Positions 49,267 through 61,042 of a stretch of DNA of 64,000 nucleotides are shown here, one piece after another. Position 1 is the stretch's first letter. The number at the start of each line of letters is the position of its first letter. Origin of the DNA: Hippopus hippopus (lineage: Eukaryota > Mollusca > Bivalvia > Cardiida > Cardiidae); assembly GCA_946811185.2 (NCBI GenBank), contig OX328102.1:50135619-50199618 (forward strand). The letters run 5' to 3'. Made by a program: the position numbers and the translations under genes. Under the pieces are notes generated by a model. That model was not told where the DNA came from, ran no database searches, and worked only from the letters and a program-made list of their open reading frames with translations.

Positions 49267-49846
49267 GAATACTGTTAGGGCCATGGCCTATGAATTTGTT
49301 AATTTTTAAATGTGATGCTTGATAGTACGATGGTGATAATGTGAAATCACGATACTATGATTGTGATAACGAGATAGTACAATGATGATAGTGCGATATA
49401 ATATTGTGTTTTCATCATCATACTGTCGCTTTATCATCATTGTACTATTCCGTTATCATCATCGCACTATTGCGTTATCACCATCACACTATCGTGTTAT
49501 CATCATCGTACTATCGCATTATCACCATCGTACTATTGCGTTATCGTCATCGTACTATCGCGTTATCGTCATCTTACTATCGCGTTATTACCATCCTACT
49601 ATCGAGCATCGTGTTTAAAATCAACAAATTCATAGGCGATGGCCCTAATGGTATTCTATCATCATCGTACTATTGCGTTATCACCATCGTACTATCGCGT
49701 TATCATCATCGTACTATCGCGTTATCATCATCGTACTATTGCGTTATCGTCATCGTACTATCGCATTATGACCATCGTACTATTGAGCATCGCGTTTAAA
49801 ATCAACAAATTCATAGGCGATGGCCCTAACGGTATTCTGTAGTAGT
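49267..49846. repeat. 22-bp satellite in inverted and duplicated arrangement
   Basis: Units like ATCATCATCGTACTATCGCG repeat with period 22 on the plus strand from about 49415; the minus-strand form (GTACGATGGTGATAA-type) fills 49320-49410. A block ending TTCATAGGCGATGGCCCTAA with following GGTATTCT occurs at about 49628 and 49811, and inverted near 49275. Long open frames across it are satellite artefacts. Confidence 0.8.
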
Positions 49847-49856
49847 TGTATTGGTT

Positions 49857-50060
49857 TGGCTTGTACTGGAGTTTAACGCCATTTTAACAGCTGAGGTCAT
49901 AATTATCATGGTGGTCAGTTACGCACCCATGTGTTTCCTGGCTTTATCACACCAGTACCCACACCACTTTCTTTCCAAAGCCACTGACTACTTTTCTCAC
50001 ATGTATCAGAGGTGAGAGGCAAAAAATCGCCGGAAAGAAGGTTCGCTGCAACCTGCAATA
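49857..50060 (-). mobile_element. SINE family S2, 5'-truncated reverse copy
   Basis: GGAGTTTAACGCCATTTTAA, ACTTTCTTTCCAAAGCCACT and CTCACATGTATCAGAGGTGA in reverse order of S2. Confidence 0.75.
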
Positions 50061-50440
50061 GTTGTAAGAAATGTATTGCTTTAATATGACATTGTCTAAT
50101 AAGAGCACTGAATTCAGACACCAGACTACAAAGCATACTGTATTTCATAATAAGTGCTTTGTATTTTACTCTATATATGCAGTAAGAAGTGACTTGGCAG
50201 GGCAGAGCTATGTCACAAGTTCACTGCATTTTAGATTGAGATAAATCTAGGTATTTCGAAAATCATCGAGAGTAGCCAAATGAAATGCAAAATATGGATA
50301 AAAAAAGCCAGAATTGAATAACATGGATAAGAATGTTTTCAGATGGTTGAAGAGTATGCAGTCCATAAAGCAAAGAATCAATAAAGTTCTGAGTTGTTGA
50401 AAAAATGGACTGTTTAGTAAAGGATTAAAGTAACAAATCC

Positions 50441-51222
50441 TTGGCACTGTGCTTATTTCACTAGATCTGCAAGGCTTTTTGGTACTGTGCTTGTTTCACT
50501 AGATCTGCAAGGCTTTTTGTCACTGTGCTTATTTCACTAGATCTGCAAGGCTTTTTGGCACTTTGCTTGTTTCACTGGATCTGCAACGCTTTTTGGCACT
50601 GTGCTTATTTCACTGGATCTGCAAGGCTTTTTGGCACTTTGCTTGTTTCACTGGATCTGCAAGGCTTTTTGGCACTGTGCCTGTTTCACTAGCTCTGCAA
50701 GGCTTTTTGGCACTGTGCCTGTTTCACTAGCTCTGCAAGGCTTTTTGGCATTGTGCCTGTTTCACTAGATCTGCAAGGCTTTTTGGCACTGTGCCTGTTT
50801 AACTAGCTCTGCAAGGCTTGTGACTGTTTCACTAGATCTACAAGGCTTTTTGGCATTGTGCCTGTTTCACTAGATCTGCAAGGCTTTTTGGCACTGTGCC
50901 TGTTTCACTAGCTCTGCAAGGCTTGTGACTGTTTCACTAGATCTACAAGGCTTTTTGGCGCTGTGCCTGTTTCACTAGATCTGCAAGGCTTTTTGGCACT
51001 GTGCCTGTTTTACTAGATGTACACGGCTTTTTGGTACTGTGCCTGTTTCACTAGATCTGCAAGGCTTTTTGGCACTGTGCCCGTTTCACTAGATCTGCAA
51101 GGGCTTTTTGGCACTGTGCTTGTTTCACTAGATCTGCAAGGCTTTTTGGCACTGTGCTTGTTTCACTAGATCTACAAGGCTTTTTGGCACTGTGCTTGTT
51201 TCACTAGATCTGCAAGGCTTTT
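50441..51222. repeat. 38-bp minisatellite, about 20 copies
   Basis: Unit GGCACTGTGCTTGTTTCAC followed by TAGATCTGCAAGGCTTTTT. Two units are shortened by the same deletion (GCAAGGCTTGTGACTGTTTC) at about 50810 and 50920, showing block duplication. Confidence 0.95.
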
Positions 51223-51298
51223 TAACTCTTTACCAAATAACAGAATTTTGTATTAGTCTAAATTCAAAGCATCTTTAGACGATAATTCAAATTTGGCT
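51223..51298 (+). mobile_element. TTAA hairpin MITE, left-end fragment
   Basis: TAACTCTTTACCAAATAACA and AATTCAAAGCATC only; it abuts the minisatellite. Confidence 0.65.
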
Positions 51299-51520
51299 TA
51301 ACTCTTTACCAGACAACAACATTTTAGCCTTATCGAAGTTGAAAGTATTTGCAGACAACAAATTAAATCTTACTAAAAACATAAATTTTGTCTTTCATAG
51401 AGCAAAAAACATTGCGGTAAAAGGAGAAAATGCCCCAGCATTTCCTCCTTTTCAAATGATGTTTTCCAAAGTCTTCTTTCTCAGCCTCGTTAAAAGCAGG
51501 CATTGTAAAGTATAGGTTAA
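51298..51520 (+). mobile_element. TTAA hairpin MITE, copy
   Basis: TTAACTCTTTACCAGACAAC to AAAGTATAGGTTAA. Confidence 0.75.
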
Positions 51521-51668
51521 ATGATGGAATTAGCTTTTGATAGGGTAGGAAACATAGTTGACAAAGGAGAAAATGCTGGTTACAGACATTTTCTCCTTTT
51601 TCCACTATATTTTCAGGAGTCATCTGTGTTAGGATTGTTTAAACTTGGGATTGTGTTGTAAAGAATTG
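51517..51668 (+). mobile_element. TTAA hairpin MITE, 5'-shortened copy
   Basis: Shares TTAA with the previous copy; hairpin GACAAAGGAGAAAATGCTGG / CAGACATTTTCTCCTTTTTC. Confidence 0.7.
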
Positions 51669-51828
51669 ACTGTTTACCACAGGACAAAAATGTAGACTTG
51701 GCCAAATGGAAAGCTGTTGTAGACGAGAATTTAAATGTAGTTGAAATGGTGGAATTTGTTTTCTTTTCCCCCAATGTTTTCAAAAGCTGTCTATGTTCAG
51801 GGTATTAAAACTCAGGATTGTCTGGTTA
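51669..51828 (+). mobile_element. TTAA hairpin MITE lacking one hairpin arm
   Basis: GACTTGGCCAAATGGAAAGC then TTTTCCCCCAATGTTTTCAA. Confidence 0.65.
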
Positions 51829-51834
51829 AAAATG

Positions 51835-52062
51835 AAACCCATTACCGAATGATTCCATTTTCAAAGAAACTTGGGGAAGAAGCTTTAGAAAACATTGTGG
51901 AAAAAGTGAAAAAGCTGGTAACAAGCATTTCCTTCTTTGCCCACAATGTTTTCTTCCCATTCAAAGACAGCAACTTTAATTCAAGCATCACTGAATTTGT
52001 CATCTGTTAATGGTTTCGATTTGGTCTGGCCTAAAATTTTATCTTTTGGCAAAAAGTTCAGT
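51835..52062 (-). mobile_element. TTAA hairpin MITE, reverse copy
   Basis: GAAGCTTTAGAAAACATTGT ... GGCCTAAAATTTTATCTTTT. Confidence 0.7.
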
Positions 52063-52078
52063 TGTTGCAAGCATACAA

Positions 52079-52432
<354 letters not shown>

Positions 52433-52870
52433 AGAGAGAATTCTATAAAAGCTCATTTTGTCACACACCGTTTCAGAAATACTGGTAATTCATCAGCTCT
52501 AAATGCTGACCTGTCAGGTTTTGTCCCCCAGACCACTCCATACTTTATCAGTATTTGGTTGTTTGAAACCCTCAACAATTTTAGAACTGTCCAGATTTAA
52601 AATCATTAGCAGACAACATTTTAGGTGTATCTCAAATGCCCTCATTCTTGTACTTTTCTTATTTGACTAGAAAGCAATATTTTTAGGACTTGTAATTCCA
52701 AGTAGAGCTATTTGACCAATAATTTTGTGACTTACTAAAACATATTTTCCTCCTTACTCCTATGGTCTGTTTGGATTTATTTGTCATTAGTGTGGCAAAA
52801 GTTTCCAAAATGGATCATCAAAGGAATCATTTATTATTGCTTTTTTCATGATATGTAAGTTTTTTGTTTT

Positions 52871-53095
52871 ATCAACTTTTTACCAAACAATAAAATCATA
52901 GACTTGTCCAAGTTGAAAGCATTTGCAGGTGACAGAATAAATGGGACTCAAAACTTGAAATTTGTTGTGGGTAGGGTAAACAACGTGAGAAAAGGGAGAA
53001 AATGCTGGTTACCAGCATTTTCTCCTTTTCCCTCAAATTTTTCAAAAGCTTTCTATCTCAGGGTCATTAAAACTCAGGATTGTGTCATAAAGACT
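52871..53095 (+). mobile_element. TTAA hairpin MITE, copy
   Basis: TTTTTACCAAACAATAAAAT; near-perfect hairpin around GCTGGTTACCAGC. Confidence 0.8.
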
Positions 53096-53454
53096 TGATC
53101 AAAGAAGTGGATGGATTTTTGTTTTCCGAATCAAATCGGAAGAAATAAAGGTAAATCAGTTGATGTGCCTGACATGTTGTTTGTAATCTAAGGTAATCAG
53201 GCTGTATTGATATCAACCTTTTCCCTCATGCAGACGACATTTCTTTTGAGCCTGCGGCAGACGACTTTTGATGAACCTGCTGTAAAGGATTTTTGAAAAT
53301 GATAGGCTAAATGAAGAAACTCAGCTCATTATAAGCAGTTTCCTCATTGATTTTGATATTTTCTAATACAAGGTTATGATTTTTTTTAAAAATCTTATGT
53401 ACCATACGATATCTGGCAACCTATTAGCCTGTGCTTTCTATGTATAACTGCATC

Positions 53455-53674
53455 AACCCACAAAATTTAAGCCTCGTCCAGTTTGAAAGCATTTTGCTGA
53501 AAACAGATGTGTTTTATCTTCAGGTAGCAGTTTTCTTTGGAAAGGCAAAACAAAACCTTGTGGGAAAAGGAGAAAATGCTGGTTACCAGCATTTTCTCCT
53601 TTTTACACAATCATTTTATAAGCATTCTCCATCAGGATCTTTTTAAACCTGTGGATTGTTTAATAAAGGGTTAA
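53455..53674 (+). mobile_element. TTAA hairpin MITE, copy
   Basis: GGGAAAAGGAGAAAATGCTG / CAGCATTTTCTCC hairpin; ends AATAAAGGGTTAA. Confidence 0.75.
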
Positions 53675-53862
53675 AAGACTGCAAAGAATTAGAGAGAAAT
53701 CCATATTTTGGTACTCAAGCTTGATACAGGGTGAACTTTTACGTGAGACAACTGCACTGATTTTGTTCAGGCAGGAACTTGGAGTTTACTTTGAGGTAGA
53801 AAAATACGGAACCCCTAAAGTGACATGCTCGATTTTTTTTTAGTATGCAAATTTCTCAAATT

Positions 53863-54102
53863 ATTTCGTTTTTACGAAATAATATTTCGTTTTAACGAAA
53901 TAATATTTCGTTTTTACGAAATAATATTTCGTTTTTACGAAATAATATTTCGTTTTTACGAAATATTATTTCGTATTTACGAAATACTATTTCATTAAAA
54001 CGAAATATTATTTCGTAAAAACGAAATAATTATTTCGTATTTACGAAATAATTATTTTGTAATTACGAAATAATTATTTCGTTTTTACGAAATAATTTTA
54101 CC
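53863..54102. repeat. Array 1 of ATTTCGT...ACGAAAT palindromes
   Basis: About 14 units of roughly 18 bp such as ATTTCGTTTTTACGAAATA, each itself a palindrome. Confidence 0.9.
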
Positions 54103-54640
54103 AGTTTATATATTCAAATTGGCCACGTAGCCTTGAATTCCATTATTGATCGTGTTAACGCCGATGTCATCATTATTCTATCTATATCTAGGCCAAAACA
54201 TAATGGACCGTGCTCTGTGAAAAGGGTGCTTAAAGCATTTAAGAAAAGAATCGATCCGTGTCAGCTGGCGCAGTCCGCGCAGGCTGACATGGGCCGAAAC
54301 TTTTCGAGTTCTTCAAATTTTCTGCATGTCAAGAAGCTATCGAGCTCATCATTCGATCGCACATAAGACAAAATGGATTTTATGGATCCATTACAAGGGC
54401 GGACCCAGGATTTTTTTTCGAGAGGGGGACCAGAATAGATCATTATATATGAGATATGCTCTGTGAAAAAAGGGCTTAATGCATTTGTGAAAAGTATCAA
54501 CCCAGGCCAGCCTGCGCAGATTGGTAAAACTTTTCGCTATCAGCAAATTTTCAGTATGTCAAAGGACTAGAACTACCATATGATTCAGTAGACTGTTACA
54601 AAAAGTGGATAGATCTTCTATGGATCTCCCGCTGTGATTC
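54103..54640 (+). repeat. Foldback element, block B (copy 1)
   Basis: From GGCCACGTAGCCTTGAATTC through two MITE family B-like units (CGTGCTCTGTGAAAAGGGTG; ATATGCTCTGTGAAAAAAGG) to a worn end. Copies at 57286-57960 (direct) and 56290-57121 (inverted). Confidence 0.7.
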
Positions 54641-55574
54641 ATTCATCAGATTTAAGAATTAGAATTTATGGCTCTCTTTCTTATCACTCGGGTGCAGGAA
54701 TCACTACAGGCTCTTAATTGTGATGGTAGGGTACATGCAGAGTAGGGAAGTGGTTGATTGATTGATGTCGGGCTAAATAATTTTCAATCATAATGACGAA
54801 TAGCACTTATTCATGTATTCTTAGCTTTCACCAGTAGCCGGATGCGGCTCTGATGTGCCTTGCCATAGAATTGAGACTCAAACAGCCCCGCCAGTGGGAT
54901 TCTAACCCAGAACCTCTTTCTTATAAATACGGTGCCTTAACTCTTTACCAAACAACAAAATTTTAGACTTGTCCAAATTGAAAGCAAATGCAGACGACAA
55001 AATACTAGTAAACGTGATTGAAAAATTGAAACCTGACTTTAGAAGAGTAGAAAACATTGTGGGAAAAGGAGGAAATGCTGGTTACCAGCATTTTCTCCTT
55101 TTCCTACAATGTTTTCAGAAGGCGTCTTCCTCTGGGTCGTAAAAACCAGGTATTGTTTAGTAAAGGGTTAACCTCCATATATAAGAGGACTGGTAATGTT
55201 CAGGCATCCACAAATGCGTCTTAAAAGATGGACAAATCAGCGTCGATGTATTTTCGAGTAGATAAGCAGCCTGTTGACTTTCATTCCTTTTGTATAAAAA
55301 TACAGATCTTTAATATAGTGCACATAATAAGCATTGCTATATCGAGAGCTTTAACCGCTTATTTAGCCGAGTGGTTGGGCTGTCCCACTTGAGAATGGGA
55401 GGTAGCGGGGTCGATCCCCTGCAAATCCATTTCTAAGACTAATATAATGGCCATAATAGCGCGTTCCTTACTTCTTTCCTTCTTTGCACTTGGAAAGACG
55501 GGATAATATTTCGACTGTCGCTTAAGTATCAGGGTAAGAGATTTGTAGAGTGATGATTAAGAGAGAGAGAGAGG

Positions 55575-55615
<41 letters not shown>

Positions 55616-56280
55616 TGACAGAGAGCTAAGGTAATATCACGGTGGTTAGCGATGCAACCATGTGTTTCCTAGTTTTCTCACACCAGTGCTGACAGAACTT
55701 TCTTTTCAAAGCTAAGAGAGGGAGACCAGATTCTTAAGAGACCGCCTCGGAGGTTGAGAACAGCTAGGGGTAACGTTAGTGTTTTCGTGCTCATACAAAC
55801 AAATTCTAATATGGTAGTAATGGAATTCCTTCCTTGGTACTCAGGGTCTCTAGGACAGCACAACGACTGCCTCACCAGTGTTAGGATTATGGGACTTTTC
55901 AAGTGCTAGCTGGTGATGATAGCCCAGGAAAAATGTTTTGTGAACTATTGTCGTGAAAACGCTGAAATAAAAGATTGATGCAACGTTAAATGCGAAGCAA
56001 TCAGACATGATTGAGCCGTACTCTATGAAAAGGGGGCTTAATGCATCTTCGTGATCCATGGTACCAAGCAAGACATCACCTGATTATGCATCGGCGGATC
56101 AGCGGGGAGTCGGGGGGGGGGGGGGGTTCCCCACCTCCTCTAGAATTTTCAAAGTAATCGCTGTCTGCCGGAAATTTTGACCAAGTATGAAAGGGTCATA
56201 CAAATTCTAAATCTATGCCAAATATAAGTCAAATCCACAAAGAACTTCTTCTAACTAGCTGAAATGCGTTAGAGAATAAT
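54641..56280 (+). repeat. Foldback element, left inverted arm
   Basis: It is the near complement of 57960-59290. It contains a tRNA-like stretch (55372-55435, with TTAGCCGAGTGGTTGGGCTG and GGGGTCGATCCCC), a GACA/GAGA microsatellite (55560-55625), a SINE S2 scrap and a hairpin MITE found only in this arm. Confidence 0.75.
54937..55171 (+). mobile_element. TTAA hairpin MITE with a paralogous empty site
   Basis: TTAACTCTTTACCAAACAAC to GTAAAGGGTTAA, full hairpin. The opposite arm of the palindrome (about 59020-59030) lacks it and has one TTGA (read in this orientation) at the matching point. Confidence 0.9.
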
Positions 56281-56289
56281 GTTTAAAGT

Positions 56290-57121
56290 TGTACGCAGTA
56301 GCAAATTTGAAACTGAGCCATGCTCTGACAAAAGGAGGCTAAATGAATCTCCGAGATCCATGACACCAAGCAAGCAGTCACATACTGATGGATCCATAGT
56401 AGATCTATCCACTTTATCTAACGGTAGACGGAATCATATGGTAGTTCTAGTCCTTTGACATACTGAAAATTTACTGATGGCGAAAAGTTTGGCCCAGGTC
56501 AGCCTACGTGGATTACATTAAATGCATATGCATTAAGCCCCTTTTTCACAGAGCATGTCTCATATATAATGATCTATTCTGGACCCTCTCCCGAAGAAAA
56601 TCCTGAACCGCCCTTGTTACGGATCCAATCCATTTTGTCTTATGAGCGATGGAATGATAAGTTCGAATAGCCCTTTGACATGCAGAAAATTTGAAGATTT
56701 CAAAAAGTTTCGGCCCAGGTCAGCCTGGGCGGATTGCATTAAATGCATATGCATTAAGCCCCTTTTTCACAGGGCATTTCTCATATATAATGATCTATTC
56801 TGGACCCCCTCTCGAAAAAAAAATCCTGGATCCGCCCTTGTTATGGATCCAATCCATTTTGTCTTATGAGCGATCGAATGATCAGTTCGAATAGCCCTTT
56901 GACATGCATAAAATTTGAAGATTTCGAAAAGTTTCGGCCCATGTCAGCCTGCGCGGACTGCGCTGGCCGACATTGGTCAATTCTTTTCTCAAATGCATTA
57001 AGCACCCTTTTCACAGAGCACGGTTCATTATGATTTCGCCTAGACATAGATAGAATAATGATGATAGCGGCGTTAATACCCGTCAATAATGGAATTCAAG
57101 GCTACGTGGCCTTTTTGAATG
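56290..57121 (-). repeat. Foldback element, block B inverted, with an internal duplication
   Basis: Complement of block B. A part of about 190 bp with TTTCACAG(A/G)GCAT, TCTATTCTGGACC and CGCCCTTGTTA-type pieces is present twice (56520-56700 and 56720-56900). Confidence 0.65.
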
Positions 57122-57285
57122 GTAAAATTATTTCGTAAAAACGAAATAATTATTTCGTAATTACGAAATAATTATTTCGTAAATACGAAATAATATTTCG
57201 TAATTACGAAATAAATATTTCGTAATTACGAAATAATTATTTCGTAATTACGAAATAATTCTTTCGTAATTACGAAATAATTTTA
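57122..57285. repeat. Array 2 of ACGAAATAATTATTTCGT palindromes (centre)
   Basis: About nine units; the centre of the large palindrome. Confidence 0.9.
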
Positions 57286-57960
57286 CCAGTCTGTATATTC
57301 AATAAGGCCACGTAGCCTTGAATTCCATTATTGACTGGTGTTTACGCCGCTGTCATCATTTTTCCATCTATATCTAGGCAAAGACATACATAATGAACCG
57401 TGCTCATTGAAAAGGGTGCTTTTTGCATTTGAGAAAAAAATTGACACATACCAGCCGGCGCAGTCTGTGCAGGCTGACATGGGCCGATACTCTTTCAATA
57501 TGATCTTCCAACTTTCTGCATGTCAAAGGGATATTCGAACTCATAATTCGGTCGCTCATAAGACAAAATGGATTTTTATGGATCCATATCAAGGGCGGAT
57601 CCAGGATATTTTCCGAGGGGGGGGTCCAGAATAGATCATTATGTATGAGACATGCTCTGTGAAAAAGGCGCTTAATGCATTTGCGAAAAGTATCAACCCA
57701 GGCCAGCCTGCACGGATTGCGCAGGCTTACCTGGGCCGAAACTGTTCGCTATCAGTAAATTTTCTGTATGTCAAAGGACTAGAACTACCATATGATTCCG
57801 TCGGCTGTTACAAAAAATGGATAGATCTACTATGGATCCATCAGTATGTGATGGCTTGCTTGGTGTCATGGATCACGGAGATTCATTTAGCCTCCTTTTG
57901 TCAGAGCATGGCTCAATTTCAAATTTGCTACTGCGTACAACTTTAAACATTATTCCTTGA
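57286..57960 (+). repeat. Foldback element, block B (copy 2)
   Basis: GGCCACGTAGCCTTGAATTC again at about 57303, with the same two family B-like units as 54103-54640. Confidence 0.7.
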
Positions 57961-59290
57961 CGCAATTCAGCTAGTTAGAAGAAGTTCTTTGTGGATTTGA
58001 CTTATGTCTTCGCATAGATCTAGAATTTGCATGACACTTTCATACTTGGTCAAAATTTCAGGCAGACAGCGGTTACTTTGAAAATTGTACAGGAGGTGGG
58101 GGTCCCGGATCCCCTTGACCCCCCGCTGATCCGCCGATGCATAATCAGGTGATGTCTTGCTTGGTACCATGGATCACGAAGATGCATTAAGCCCCCTTTT
58201 CATAGAGTACGGCTCAATCATGTCTGACTACTTCGCGTTTAACGTCGCATCAATCTTTTATTTCAGTATTTTCAGGACAAAAGTTCACAAAACATTTTTC
58301 CTGGGCTATCATCACCAGCTAGCACTTGAAAAGTCCCATAATCCTAACACTGGTGAGGCAGTCGTTGTGCTGTCCTAGAGACCCTGAGTACCAAGGAAGG
58401 AATTCCATTACTACCATATTAGAATTTGTTTGTATGAGCACGAAAACACTAACGTTACCCCTAGCTGTTCTCAACCTCCGAGGCGGTTTCTAAAGAGGCT
58501 GGTCTCCCTCTCTTAGCTTTGAAAAGAAAGTTCTGTCAGTACTGGTGTGAGAAAGCCAGGAAACACATGGTTGCATCGCTAACCACCGTGATATTACCTT
58601 AGCTCTCTGTCTGTCTGTCTGTCTCTCTGTCTCTTGTCTCTCTCTCTCTCTTAATCATCACTCTACAAATCTCTTACCCTGATACTTAAGCGACAGTCGT
58701 AATGTTATCCCGTCTTTCCAAGTGCAAAGAAGGAAAGGAATAAGGAACGCGCTATTATTACCATTTCATTAGTCTTAAAAATGGATTTGCAGGGGATCGA
58801 CCCCGCTACCTCCCATTCTCAAGTAGGACAGCCTAACCACCCGGCTAAAGAAGCGGTAAAAGCTCTCGAAATAGCAATGCTTTGGTGTGCACTATATTCT
58901 ATACAAAAGGAATGAAAGTCAACAAGCTGCATATCTACTCGAAAATACATCGACGCTGATTTGTCCATCTTTAAGACGCATTTGTGGATGCCCGAACATT
59001 ACGAGTCCTCTTATATACGGAGGTCAAGGCACTATATTTATAACAAAGAGGTTCTGGGTTAGAATCCCACTGGCGGGGCTGTTTGAGCGTCAGTTCTTCG
59101 GCAAGGCACATCAGAGCCGCATAGTGCTATTCGTCATTATGATTGATAATTATTTAGCCTGTTATCAATCTATCAACCACTTCCGTACTCTACAAGTCCC
59201 CCACCTTCACAATTAAGAGCCTGTTGTGATTCCTGCACCCCAGTGATAAGAAAGAGAGCCATAAATTCTAAATATTAAATCTGAAAAATG
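57961..59290 (-). repeat. Foldback element, right inverted arm
   Basis: Complement of 54641-56280, with CTCTCTGTCTGTCTGTCTGT as the mirror of the left microsatellite. It lacks the hairpin MITE. Confidence 0.75.
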
Positions 59291-59785
59291 ACTCGGCAGG
59301 GAATCGGATCCTCAACCGTGCTCCAAACAAACTGAATATTGTAACTTACTTTTAATTATCAATGACAATTGTGCGTACACAATTCATAAACAGAAGAAAT
59401 AACAGACGGACAGATAGACGAGGGACTGACTGACTGACTTTCTGATTGACCGACTGAATGAATAGATTTGAGTTTACCAGTCATATTACTTATGCTTGTC
59501 CCCTTTTGTCTAATGTACCGATATTAAGCTTATTTATTTGACATCGATTCTGGAAAAGCACAACTTAGGTCAATGACTCTAGATGATAGCTCCCTTGAAA
59601 CAGAATCCAAATTCGAACATGGTGTAGGCAATTCAGGAATGAGACAGCTCAACTCGGAATTCAAATCTATAGCCTATGATGTGAGAGCCTGTAAATCAAC
59701 CCTACAATGCAGCCCTATCGCAAGGCAGTCCAAGTGCCTCGACCCCGAGTCGAACCGAGGATGCCTGTATTTCAAATTATCAGAT
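59291..59785. other. Foldback element, arm-less unique part
   Basis: No gene. A tRNA-like 3' end on the minus strand (CCTCGGTTCGACTCGGGGTC) lies near 59740. Otherwise nothing recognised. Confidence 0.35.
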
Positions 59786-60040
59786 TATTTCGTATTTACG
59801 AAATAATTATTTCGTTTTTACGAAATACTATTTCGTTTTATCGAAATAATTATTTCGTAATTACGAAATAATATTTCGTTTTTACGAAATATTATTTCGT
59901 ATATACAAAATACTATTTCGTTTTTACGAAATATTATTTCGTATATACGAAATAATATTTCGTAAAAACGAAATATTATTTCGTAAAAACGAAATATTAT
60001 TTCGTAAATACGAAATATTATTTCGTAAAAACGAAATAAC
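59786..60040. repeat. Array 3 of ATTTCGT...ACGAAAT palindromes
   Basis: About 14 units, the mirror of array 1. Confidence 0.9.
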
Positions 60041-60486
60041 TTGAGAAATTTGCATATTAAAAAAAAGTCGAGCATGTCACTTTAGGGGTTCCGTAGAAAA
60101 ATGTTTTTGTGATTCAAAAAACTTTTTGAAGCATTTGATTTCTTTTGATACCTTTTCAAGTTTATGTTTTCAAACAACATTTTTTCAAGCTGACTAAGAC
60201 AGCTCTTTTCCTATTTTTATAATGTGACAATGTCATTATTTAAGGATTTTGGTTGCGCAATTTCACAGGCAGTTTTAGACATATATTTTTTTAAGTGTTT
60301 CTAAGTGCCCTATGAATTAAGTATGGATGATAGAATTGTTCTGAAGTTAAATGTAGGATTGGAAGTTAATAAGTATGAAGCCCAACATCTGCTTAATATG
60401 ATTCTGATACTGCACTAAATTTTTCTAGTTGAAAATTAGAATTTTTTATTGTTTATCATTTCATACTTATCTGTATTGATAACATT

Positions 60487-60667
60487 TACAAACTGTAAAT
60501 AAAATGTGGCTCCGATGAGGGAATTAGCCTTTGAAAGGATAGGAAAAAAGTGTCATGGGGAAAGGAGAAATTACTGGTTACTAGCATTTTCCTTTTTCCC
60601 ATGATGTTTTCAATAGCACTCTTCCTTGGGGGTCGTTAAAATTCAGGATTGTGTGTTAAAGGGTTTC
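60487..60667 (+). mobile_element. TTAA hairpin MITE, 5'-shortened copy
   Basis: GGGGAAAGGAGAAATTACTG hairpin; ends GTGTTAAAGGGTTT. Confidence 0.65.
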
Positions 60668-60671
60668 AGAG

Positions 60672-60838
60672 TTACAGATGACATGAAATGGACTTAAATG
60701 ATTGGATTTAAGTGTGAAAGAGTAGAAAACATTGTGGAAAAAAAGGTCAAAATCCTAGCAAAAGTGAAAATGCAGGTTTCCTATTCCAAGAATTTTTCAA
60801 AAGTCTCCTTCCACGTGGGGTTGTTTGGTGGAGGGTGA
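60672..60838 (+). mobile_element. TTAA hairpin MITE, worn copy
   Basis: GAGTAGAAAACATTGTGGAA and GGGGTTGTTTGGTGGAGGG. Confidence 0.55.
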
Positions 60839-60949
60839 AATGAAATAAAGGTTTTATAAGTACTGATTACAAACAAACTGATGAGACTTTCATTGGGAAA
60901 TTAATCTACACTGTCTGCCACGGTGCATAAGGTCTTTAACACACAATCT

Positions 60950-61042
60950 ACTATTGCGATAGTATTGACATTGGAAAAAATACTATTGCAATAGTATTGA
61001 TATTGCCTGTTACTATTGCAATACTATTGCAATACTATTGGA
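60950..61042. repeat. TACTATTGCAATAGTATTG palindromic repeats
   Basis: Five or more ACTATTGCAATA units in both directions. Confidence 0.75.

Larger units (their letters stand above)
53805..60095. mobile_element. 6.3-kb foldback-like palindromic element
   Basis: Inverted ends: left TACGGAACCCCTAAAGTGAC and right GTCACTTTAGGGGTTCCGTA, with similarity going on for about 70 bp, flanked by GAAAAA at 53799-53804 and 60096-60101. Inside are three ATTTCGT/ACGAAAT arrays, three copies of one block (two inverted to each other about the middle array) and long inverted arms. No transposase frame is seen. Confidence 0.75.

Noticed and set aside
49382..49842. Open frames rich in SSSYYRVI/HHRTIAL repeats
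   Set aside because: They are the 22-bp satellite read in cycling frames.
50441..51222. CRISPR-like array
   Set aside because: Units are contiguous tandem copies without spacers, in a eukaryotic intron.
55372..55435. tRNA-Ser/Leu-like gene
   Set aside because: It is inside the foldback element and duplicated in its other arm; it is probably a SINE head or transposed relic.
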